38,919 nucleotides of DNA from an uncultured Mycolicibacterium sp. (GTDB lineage Bacteria > Actinomycetota > Actinomycetes > Mycobacteriales > Mycobacteriaceae): positions 1 to 38,919 of the forward strand of contig CAMFLL010000024.1 in NCBI GenBank assembly GCA_945957405.1, in the 5' to 3' direction. The notes beneath the pieces were generated by a model that ran no database searches, was not told the DNA's origin, and saw only the letters and a program-made list of their open reading frames with translations. This document shows, one piece after another, positions 24,359 through 31,034 of this stretch. Position numbers and translations under genes: made by a program. How positions within the stretch are numbered: the stretch's first letter is position 1; every line of letters begins with the position of its first letter.

Positions 24359-25690
24359 CTAGTAGCGCCACCGCAGCAGCTCGATCCGCTCCTCGATGGG
24401 GATCGATCCGTAGGTGGCGTGCTCGTATCGGTGTACAGCGCAATAGAGATCGACCAGATCACCGCCCAAGGACTCGCGTAACACGGCATTGGCGCCGAGT
24501 GCATCGAGAGCAGCGGGCAGCGAGGTCGGTAACTCGCGTATCCCTCGGGCCACTCGCTGGTCCTGCGGTACCGAGGCGGGATCGCTGGCGACCGGTGGAT
24601 CGCACTGGGCACCTGCTCGTACACCGTGCTGGCTGAGGGCGAGCACTGCGGCAACGCCGAGATAGGGGTTCGCCGCCGGATCCAGCAGCTTCACTTCGCA
24701 GTTGGCCGACGAATCACCGAATCCTCTTGTGCCTGCGATGAATCGCAGTGCCGCTTCCCGGTTTTCCAGCCCCCAACACGCCCAGGCGCCCGACCACATG
24801 CCGGGGGCGAGTCGCTCGAAACTCACCACGCTGGGGGCGAATAGTGCCGTGGCGGCTGGGAGGTTGTGGTGCAATCCGGCGATCATCTGGCTGCCCGCGG
24901 TGTTCATGCCGTAGTGCTGGTCGCCGGTGCTGAAGACGTTGCCGCCGTCGGTACTCGCCGAGAAGTGCAGGTGCGCCCCGTTGCCGATACCGCCCAGGGC
25001 AGTCAACGGTGCGAATGAGACTCGACAACCGTGGCGGGCCGCCGCACGCATCACAACCAGCCGCACGAGCACTGCACGGTCGGCCGCGGAAACCGGCGAC
25101 GTCGGCGCTACCGAGATCTCGATCTGGCCCTTTCCGTACTCGGGGTGCATGATCTCCACCTCGACCCCGGCGTTCTCCAGAGCGCGCAGCACGTCGAGGA
25201 TGAAGTCCTCGTTCTGAAGGAACGGCAGCAGCCCGTATCCGGGTCCATCGTGCGCGGGCCGGTCGGCGGCGCCATCAGATGCCGAACGGTAGAGGGTGAA
25301 TTCGAACTCGTAGGCCATGAGGTAGCGGTAGCCCGCGCGTTCGGCCTCTTCGGTGAGCCTACGCACAGCCGAACGTTGGCAGAACGGCACGGGTTCCAGG
25401 TCCTGGGTCAGTTGGTCGGCAGGTGCCCATCTAAGCGACGCCGACAACTCTGCCGCGGCATCGAGGTCGGGTCGCAGGCGCATGTCGCCGACGGGAGCGG
25501 CGTCATCGACGTGGACGACCGCGTCGTCGACGCACATCGTGGCGAATGCCGGGGACAGTCCGACGCCGCGTTTCGTCACGGCTGAAACCTTGTTTGCCGG
25601 TACCAATTTGACTCGCGTGACGCCGGAGTTGTCCACAATGGTGGTCAGCATCGCCTGACCGGGGTCTGATGTGGCGGTGGCAGAGGGCAT
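24359..25690 (-). CDS. FluG-like glutamine synthetase-family ligase
   Basis: A 443-residue GS-fold protein of the FluG-like branch, predicted to form a gamma-glutamyl or other amide bond with ATP. Key elements: AYEFEFTLY, GQIEISVAP, GNGAHLHFSAS, SFERLAPGMWSGAWACWGLENREAALR (the tryptophan-rich loop of FluG-type enzymes) and CEVKLLDPAANPYLG. In the last motif Lys stands where classical GS has Arg, and the classical NxYKR sequence is SFERL; the acceptor or phosphate pocket probably differs from GS. It starts two bases after the M20 stop. Fungal FluG fuses an amidohydrolase to such a GS domain; here both halves are separate genes of one operon. Substrate unknown. Confidence 0.9.
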   Translation of the reverse strand: MPSATATSDPGQAMLTTIVDNSGVTRVKLVPANKVSAVTKRGVGLSPAFATMCVDDAVVHVDDAAPVGDMRLRPDLDAAAELSASLRWAPADQLTQDLEPVPFCQRSAVRRLTEEAERAGYRYLMAYEFEFTLYRSASDGAADRPAHDGPGYGLLPFLQNEDFILDVLRALENAGVEVEIMHPEYGKGQIEISVAPTSPVSAADRAVLVRLVVMRAAARHGCRVSFAPLTALGGIGNGAHLHFSASTDGGNVFSTGDQHYGMNTAGSQMIAGLHHNLPAATALFAPSVVSFERLAPGMWSGAWACWGLENREAALRFIAGTRGFGDSSANCEVKLLDPAANPYLGVAAVLALSQHGVRAGAQCDPPVASDPASVPQDQRVARGIRELPTSLPAALDALGANAVLRESLGGDLVDLYCAVHRYEHATYGSIPIEERIELLRWRY

Positions 25691-25692
25691 TC

Positions 25693-26898
25693 TTACTGTC
25701 CGATCGACGTGGTGAGAAGAGCGTCCTGGACGCTGAGATGTTCAGCGGCAGCGATGAATCCGGCGAGCAGTGTGAACGCGACGTCGACGACAGCACTGTC
25801 TGGGGGAAGGAAGTTCGGATGGTGCAGGCCCGGTGTACCGGGGAGGCCGTCTCCGGTGCCGACGAAGGCCATGACCGACGGAACCTTCTCGCTGTAATAG
25901 GCGAAGTCGTCAGCACCGCAGGACCGCAATTCCGGTGACACCTGATAACCATGCTGTTCCACCAGCGGTCGCATCCTGGCGGCGAGTTCGGGGTCGTTGT
26001 GCAGTACCGGCTCCCCCTTGATCACTGTCGTGTCGATCCGGCAGCCGTAACCTGCGGCGACATGCGTGGCGACGTCACGCAGTTCGCGGTCCATCTGCAC
26101 ACGATGCTCGGTGGAGAACGAGCGGAGCGTGCCTCGCAGGACGACTTCAGATGGCAGCGCATTCGCCGAGACCCCGCCGTAGATCGATCCGATGGTCAGC
26201 ACGGCCGGCAGCATCGGGTCGGTGCGGCGGGCGACGAGTTGTTGCAGAGCGCCGACGATCGCGCTCGCGGCGACAATGGGATCGCGGGTTCGATGAGGGT
26301 AGGCGGCGTGGCCACCCTCCCCGATCACGCGGAGCGTGAATTCGTCGGAGGATGCGTTGACGGGGCCGCCGGCCACCGAGACCTGCCCGGCAGCCAGCGC
26401 GGGCTGGACATGTGCGCCGATGACCGCGCCGATGCGGGCCGCGCCGAACTGCGTTGAGGCCAGCAGGTCCACGGCACCGCAGGGGTACACCTCTTCGCGC
26501 GGCTGGAGCAGCACCACGAGCGGCGTATCGGGAGCGACCTCGATCACAGTGAGTGCCACCGCGATGGCCGCGGCCATGTGGATGTCGTGCCCGCAGGCGT
26601 GCATGGCGCCGTTGCGCGATGCCCAGGCGACAGCGGTCTGTTCGACGATGGGCAGCGCATCCAACTCTGCGCGGATCGCCACCGCTGGTTGGCCATCGGG
26701 TCCGAAACGGAGTATTCGGCCGTCGGCGATCGAGTCCGCGTCGGGCATGTGCAAGAGGGTCGCCAGTCGCTCGGCGACAGGGCCCTCCTGCCCGCCGACC
26801 ATGGGCTGCCGGTGGAGTTCGCGGCGCAACCGCACCGCGTCAGGCATTCGCAGCCGGAGCCGCTCACCCAACGACTCGCCGTCGACAAACCCATTCAT
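25693..26898 (-). CDS. M20D family amidohydrolase (N-acyl amino acid / amide hydrolase)
   Basis: A 401-residue zinc-dependent peptidase-family hydrolase, expected to cleave an N-acyl or amide bond. Motifs: AIRAELDALPI, NGAMHACGHDIHMAAAI (metal His/Asp), LQPREEVYPCGAVDLL (Glu pair), GAHVQPALAAG, the dimerisation/lid insert FTLRVIGEGGHAAYPHRTRDP and the final metal His in LHHPNFLPPD. These define the M20D/HipO group (hippurate, indoleacetyl-amino-acid and N-acyl-amino-acid hydrolases). ATG 26898 overlaps the stop of the amidohydrolase gene (ATGA); the longer track start lies in that gene. In this operon it may hydrolyse the conjugate made or consumed by the GS-like enzyme. Confidence 0.92.
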   Translation of the reverse strand: MNGFVDGESLGERLRLRMPDAVRLRRELHRQPMVGGQEGPVAERLATLLHMPDADSIADGRILRFGPDGQPAVAIRAELDALPIVEQTAVAWASRNGAMHACGHDIHMAAAIAVALTVIEVAPDTPLVVLLQPREEVYPCGAVDLLASTQFGAARIGAVIGAHVQPALAAGQVSVAGGPVNASSDEFTLRVIGEGGHAAYPHRTRDPIVAASAIVGALQQLVARRTDPMLPAVLTIGSIYGGVSANALPSEVVLRGTLRSFSTEHRVQMDRELRDVATHVAAGYGCRIDTTVIKGEPVLHNDPELAARMRPLVEQHGYQVSPELRSCGADDFAYYSEKVPSVMAFVGTGDGLPGTPGLHHPNFLPPDSAVVDVAFTLLAGFIAAAEHLSVQDALLTTSIGQ

Positions 26899-28031
26899 AG
26901 CCCGTACACCTGCTCGGCGTTTGTACTGGCCATCCATTGCACGTAGCGGATCGCGTCGGATGAGGACATCACACCTTCGTCGACCCACGCGCCGAACACC
27001 ATGTCCACCGCCCGCCGCCAGAGCGCGGCGCCACACAGGTACAGCTCGGGCAGTCCGTAGGTGTCCGTGGAGAACAGCACCTTGTGGAAAGGCGCCAATT
27101 CCAACGACTCCCGCACGACGTGCGTCGATCCGAAGCCCGTGTAGTTCACGGCCGCACCGGTGTCGAGGTAGACGTGCGGATACACCTGCGCCAGGAACGC
27201 CGCCTCACGCTGGAACGGGTAGCAGTGCAGCAGCGTGATCACCGAGCCTGATGTCCGTGTGCGGCGAATGAACTCGGTCATCTGGCTGGGATCGCAACGG
27301 TGCAGATTGATGTCCGAGTCGCCGTAGCCGACATGAATCTGGAGGGGTTTCGCGCGATCGATGGCCTCCCACAACAGGTGTCGCAGCAGGACCGGGTGCT
27401 TCAACCGAACGTCGGTGCCGGCTATCCCACGCTCTGTAAGGACCTCCTCGACGGCCGACCGTACTTCGTGCATGCTGGGCCGGTCGGGATCGAAGTCCAA
27501 GCCGTAGCGGTAAGCCACGATCGACTTGAAGCCCAACCCGGCGCGTGCCGCGTCGTCAAGCGCCTGGTGCACGTCATCGAGCACTTCTGTAGACGAACCT
27601 GCCTGGGCCAGTGATCTTTCGGCAATCACTTCCAGACGAGCGATGGTGTCACAAGGACGCCCGGTCACCGCCGCCAGTTCGTCGACTGACATGAAATCGG
27701 GTGCTGTGGCGCCGGTTTCGACGATGTAGCGTGCGATTCCCGTTTCTCCCAGCAGTCGCCGGGCGAGGTCGGCAGCAGACAGCGATCCACGCCGTTGCAG
27801 ATACGACGCGGCGCTGGCATGTGGTTCGAGGTCCAGAGCCGGGGCGCAGACCGCTCGGATCGCCACTCCGAAAGGGCTGTCGAAATTGCTGTGCCCGAAT
27901 GGCGCCGGCCAGTCCGACTCGGTCATCAACTGTTCGAACGCCGCGGGCTCGAGGTCACCGTTCACCACGCTGTGGCAGTGGTGGTCGATCAGCGGGACCG
28001 CGGCGATGAAGTTGGTGAGATCAGCAGGCAT
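26895..28031 (-). CDS. amidohydrolase-2 family protein, FluG N-terminal domain-like
   Basis: A 378-residue TIM-barrel metal hydrolase. The HxH-type motif LIDHHCHSVVNG opens the barrel; QIHVGYGDSDINLHRCDP, LLHCYPFQREAAFLAQVYPHVYLDTG and LFSTDTYGLPELYL (Asp) give the other metal and base positions. This pattern (GDSDINL after the HxG strand) is that of the amidohydrolase half of FluG/nodulin-type proteins. It is the first gene of the operon, with a normal ribosome site (CGGAGA) before ATG 28031. The leftward promoter (TATAGA-like) falls within operator copy A, so it is probably controlled by the divergent RpiR protein. Confidence 0.92.
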   Translation of the reverse strand: MPADLTNFIAAVPLIDHHCHSVVNGDLEPAAFEQLMTESDWPAPFGHSNFDSPFGVAIRAVCAPALDLEPHASAASYLQRRGSLSAADLARRLLGETGIARYIVETGATAPDFMSVDELAAVTGRPCDTIARLEVIAERSLAQAGSSTEVLDDVHQALDDAARAGLGFKSIVAYRYGLDFDPDRPSMHEVRSAVEEVLTERGIAGTDVRLKHPVLLRHLLWEAIDRAKPLQIHVGYGDSDINLHRCDPSQMTEFIRRTRTSGSVITLLHCYPFQREAAFLAQVYPHVYLDTGAAVNYTGFGSTHVVRESLELAPFHKVLFSTDTYGLPELYLCGAALWRRAVDMVFGAWVDEGVMSSSDAIRYVQWMASTNAEQVYGL

Positions 28032-28048
28032 GGCGTCTCCGTAGTGAC

Positions 28049-28062
28049 GGAATTTCTATAAC
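28049..28062. promoter_or_regulatory. RpiR-type operator copy A
   Basis: GGAATTTCTATAAC, first of four related 14-mers (GNAATNNNTNTNNC) in this region. It lies 18 bases before the amidohydrolase ATG and overlaps a possible leftward -10 (TATAGA). Confidence 0.6.
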
Positions 28063-28086
28063 ATTCAGTTGTCAGACTCTAGCTTT

Positions 28087-28100
28087 GTAATATCTGTTTC
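28087..28100. promoter_or_regulatory. RpiR-type operator copy B
   Basis: GTAATATCTGTTTC, exactly 38 bases after copy A. It contains a -10-like TAATAT (28088-28093) for the RpiR gene, consistent with autoregulation and with a leaderless start at ATG 28104. Confidence 0.6.
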
Positions 28101-28103
28101 GCA

Positions 28104-29000
28104 ATGGCGTCCGGTTGGTACGATCGCCGGATGAACGTTCCGGCCGAGCCGCTGCGCAGTGATTCGGTCGCCTCGGCGGTCTATGCCTCCATGGACATCC
28201 TGACCAACGGCGAACGCAAGGTCGCGCGGTCGCTTCTGGCGGCCTACCCCGCGGCCGGGTTGACCACCGTGGCCGAGTTGGCAACAGCCGCCGGCGTCAG
28301 TCCACCGACCGTCGTCCGCTTCGTGTCACGACTCGGATACTCGGGATTCTCCGAATTCCAGAAAGCCCTCGTCCACGAAGTGAACGAAGACATGGGCTCA
28401 CCCTTACGCCAGTACGAACTCCGACCGCCATCCGAAGGCGAGGGCGCGCTGGGCCGGGCCCGCAACACCATTGTGGCAGCCCTGGACGCCAGCTTCGACG
28501 GCCTGCCCGATGGGGAGTTCGAACGTCTGGTGCGGTACCTGGCCGATGAGTCTCGTGAGATCAGGCTGGTGGGCGGCCGGTTCAGTCGAATGATCGCCGA
28601 CTATTTGACCACACATCTGCAGCTGATCCGGCCTCGCGTGCAGATCGTCTCGCGCGAGGAATTGTCACGCGCAGCGATGGTGCCCGATGCCGGAGCCTCC
28701 ACCGTGCTGATCGTCTTCGACTACCGGCGCTATGACCGCGCCACCGAACACTTCGCTGCGGAGATGAAGGGCCGCGGAGCCACCATCGTGCTGTTCACCG
28801 ATACGTGGTTGTCACCCATCGCGAAGCAGGCGAGCATCGTGCTGCCCTGCCGCGTGGATTCCCCTTCCCCCTTCGACTCGCTTGTCCCGGCGATGGCGAT
28901 GACGGAGGCGATCATCGCTGCGGTGTCCGACGCCCTCGGCGACCGTGGTCGCGCCCGCCTGGAACAGATCGAAGCGGTCCACCACCACACCGGCGACTGA
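28104..29000 (+). CDS. MurR/RpiR family transcriptional regulator with SIS domain
   Basis: A 298-residue regulator. The N-terminal RpiR helix-turn-helix (MDILTNGERKVARSLLAAYPAAGLTTVAELATAAGVSPPTVVRFVSRLGYSGFSEFQKAL) is followed by a SIS sugar-phosphate-type sensing domain (EIRLVGGRFSRMIADYLTTHL, STVLIVFDYRRYDRAT, GATIVLFTD). The track start ATG 28104 lacks a ribosome site but lies 10 bases after TAATAT, so a leaderless mRNA is likely; ATG 28131 (MNVPAEP) is the alternative. It is divergent from the FluG-like operon and precedes an APC gene. Operator pairs with the same spacing precede both targets. The ligand need not be a sugar; several RpiR proteins control amino-acid use. Confidence 0.92.
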   Translation: MASGWYDRRMNVPAEPLRSDSVASAVYASMDILTNGERKVARSLLAAYPAAGLTTVAELATAAGVSPPTVVRFVSRLGYSGFSEFQKALVHEVNEDMGSPLRQYELRPPSEGEGALGRARNTIVAALDASFDGLPDGEFERLVRYLADESREIRLVGGRFSRMIADYLTTHLQLIRPRVQIVSREELSRAAMVPDAGASTVLIVFDYRRYDRATEHFAAEMKGRGATIVLFTDTWLSPIAKQASIVLPCRVDSPSPFDSLVPAMAMTEAIIAAVSDALGDRGRARLEQIEAVHHHTGD

Positions 29001-29063
29001 CGCCGCCCCTCCCCCAACAGCCGATCTCGGCAGTACTCAGGCATGATTTCGCGCGTCGCAGTC

Positions 29064-29079
29064 TGAAATTTTTATTTCA
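29064..29079. promoter_or_regulatory. RpiR-type operator copy C (perfect palindrome)
   Basis: TGAAAT-TTTT-ATTTCA is a perfect inverted repeat and contains the 14-mer GAAATTTTTATTTC (29065-29078). It is the most symmetrical of the four copies. Confidence 0.7.
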
Positions 29080-29102
29080 ATCGTTGCACCAAATAGCAGT
29101 TC

Positions 29103-29116
29103 GGAATAATTATTTC
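29103..29116. promoter_or_regulatory. RpiR-type operator copy D
   Basis: GGAATAATTATTTC, exactly 38 bases after copy C and abutting a -35-like TTGACG, so bound protein would block the APC gene promoter. Confidence 0.65.
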
Positions 29117-29259
29117 TTGACGTCTGGGCTGCGACGCCGCACACTTTGAGCACCGCTGCAGTTCAGAAGAGCCCCAGAATGGCCGTCCATTTCGGATGGG
29201 CGAGGGGGCGCCCCTCCCTGCATTCACCCAGCGCCGCAATCGATCACAGGAGGACCACC

Positions 29260-30723
29260 TTGTCCAACAACGGCAAACCGACACTGCACCGAAACCTGTC
29301 CATCTGGGGTGCCATCGGCCTGTCGGTGGCATTGCTGGGGCCCAGCATGGCCGCCAACATCAACCCCCAAGCCCCCGCAGGCCACGTCGGACGCGCGGTG
29401 CCCTTGGTGTTCGCGTTGTCCACGGTCGCCGTGCTGCTGGTGGCCTACGGCTTCGTCCGGTTGTGCCAGAACTTCGCCCATGCCGGCTCGGTGTACGGAT
29501 TCGCCGGCGCCACCCTGGGTCCGAGGACCGGATTCGTCGCCGGCTGGCTGCTGCTCGCCACCTACACCGCGTTCATCGTGTGCACCACCTCCGGTGCCGC
29601 GCTGTTCTTCACCGGCTTTCTGCACAGCACCGGCCTTTGGACCGGCGCCAACTGGTTGGTACCAGGAACGCTGTCACTTCTCGGCGTGGCGTTACTGGCG
29701 TCACGTCCCGCGGTGACAGCCACCAAAGTGCTTCTGGCGCTGGAGATCATCACCATGGTCGCAATCCTGGTCCTGGCCGTGGTGGTCCTGATCAAGATCG
29801 GACTCGGCGACGTCCCCCGCGGGCAACACCTCACCACGAGTATCTTCACCCTGCCCCCCGACATGCCTACCTCGGGCCTGCTCTTCGCGATGACCTTCGG
29901 GTTCCTGTCATTCGCCGGCTTCGAGGCCGCATCGACGCTCGGCGAGGAGACCCGCAATCCGCGCCGCGCCATCCCCATCGCCCTGCTCGGCACGGTCATC
30001 CTGGCCGGTGTGTTCTTCGTCGTCGTCACCTCGGCCGAAGCCCTGGGTTTCGGCACCGACGCGCAGGGCATCGCCGATCTGATCGCCTCCCCCTCCCTGA
30101 TGGGCGACCTGGCCTCCACCTACGTGGGCTCGTGGCTGGGTCCGGCCGTCACCCTCGGCGCGGCGATCAGCGCGTTCGCATCGGCGCTGGCCTGCACGGT
30201 GGGAGCATCGCGCTTGCTGTTCGCGATGGGACGCGACGGATTCGGCCATCCGAGCCTGGGCCGCGTACGGCAGTCCGACGGTGTGCCGCAAGCCGCCGTC
30301 GGCACGACACTTATCGTGGTCGCTCTCGCCTTCGTCCTACTGCGCCTCTTCGCTACTGCCGATGTCACCGACATCTTCTTCTGGGCCGCCACCATCGGGT
30401 CGCTGGCCCTGATGGCCGCCTACGCGCTCTGCCTGATCGGGGCGACGCGCTTTCTGTTGTCCCGCGGACGGCGACCCGCTCAGGTCCTCGAGTGCGTGAT
30501 CCCGTTGTTGGGACTTCTCGCGATCGGGTTCATTCTCTACACGAACATCTATCCCGTTCCCGAAGCGCCGTACTCGCTGTTCCCCTATCTGGTTGCGGCG
30601 TGGCTGCTGGTCGGACTGTTGATCGTCGTCCTGGTTCCCGGACTGGCCGCACGCATCGGCGAGCAGTTCATCGAGGACGAGGCGGTGACCGAGCAGACCG
30701 TCAGCCCTGCGCCGCACCGCTGA
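29260..30723 (+). CDS. APC family amino acid permease
   Basis: A 487-residue permease with about twelve hydrophobic segments. Helix 1 region LHRNLSIWGAIGLSVALLGPSMAANINPQA and the helix 6 element FGFLSFAGFEAASTLGEETRNPRRAIPIAL are APC hallmarks. TTG 29260 is chosen because AGGAGG lies six bases upstream and the protein then begins just before helix 1; the track start at 29146 lies in the promoter region. The operators before it match those of the FluG-like operon, so it is probably the importer for that pathway's substrate. Confidence 0.92.
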   Translation: MSNNGKPTLHRNLSIWGAIGLSVALLGPSMAANINPQAPAGHVGRAVPLVFALSTVAVLLVAYGFVRLCQNFAHAGSVYGFAGATLGPRTGFVAGWLLLATYTAFIVCTTSGAALFFTGFLHSTGLWTGANWLVPGTLSLLGVALLASRPAVTATKVLLALEIITMVAILVLAVVVLIKIGLGDVPRGQHLTTSIFTLPPDMPTSGLLFAMTFGFLSFAGFEAASTLGEETRNPRRAIPIALLGTVILAGVFFVVVTSAEALGFGTDAQGIADLIASPSLMGDLASTYVGSWLGPAVTLGAAISAFASALACTVGASRLLFAMGRDGFGHPSLGRVRQSDGVPQAAVGTTLIVVALAFVLLRLFATADVTDIFFWAATIGSLALMAAYALCLIGATRFLLSRGRRPAQVLECVIPLLGLLAIGFILYTNIYPVPEAPYSLFPYLVAAWLLVGLLIVVLVPGLAARIGEQFIEDEAVTEQTVSPAPHR

Positions 30724-30783
30724 TCTCACAGCCAAACCACCCGAACCGTCCTTCGACGTCATGAACACAGTGAATGAGTCCGA

Positions 30784-31008
30784 ATGAGCATCCTCGGTCT
30801 GCTGACCACACTGCCCATCACGCAGCCATCCACCGCCGCGGACCCAGACGTCCTCACAGCCTGGCTTGATGCCAAAGCCGAACTGCTGCAGATGATCGCC
30901 GAGGAACACGGAGAGGATGCCGGCGACGCGAAGCGGCTGGCCGAGAGAGCGCGCCGACGCGCAACCGTGCTGCGAAACACCGGTCAGCTCACACCACGAA
31001 GGTGTTGA
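30784..31008 (+). CDS. small hypothetical protein (74 aa)
   Basis: A small ORF 60 bases after the APC permease, on the same strand. Residues about 20-60 (DPDVLTAWLDAKAELLQMIAEEHGEDAGDAKRLAERARRRA) are predicted by eye to be a charged helix; the N-terminus MSILGLLTTLPITQP is more hydrophobic. Most codons end in G or C, as in real genes here. No ribosome site is clear; a nine-codon mini-ORF (30761-30787) ends with an ATGA overlap at its start, so coupling is possible. No family recognised; it may be an accessory of the permease. Confidence 0.55.
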   Translation: MSILGLLTTLPITQPSTAADPDVLTAWLDAKAELLQMIAEEHGEDAGDAKRLAERARRRATVLRNTGQLTPRRC

Positions 31009-31034
31009 TTGTCATTGCACGCGTGCGACGGTCA

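Larger units (their letters stand above)
29001..29259 (+). promoter_or_regulatory. 259-bp leader/promoter region of the third APC gene
   Basis: Holds operator copies C and D, a -35-like TTGACG (29117-29122) directly after copy D, and an AGGAGG ribosome site six bases before TTG 29260. The track reads an ORF from 29146 through this leader, but those residues (MSTAAVQKSPRM...) do not look like part of a permease. Confidence 0.6.
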
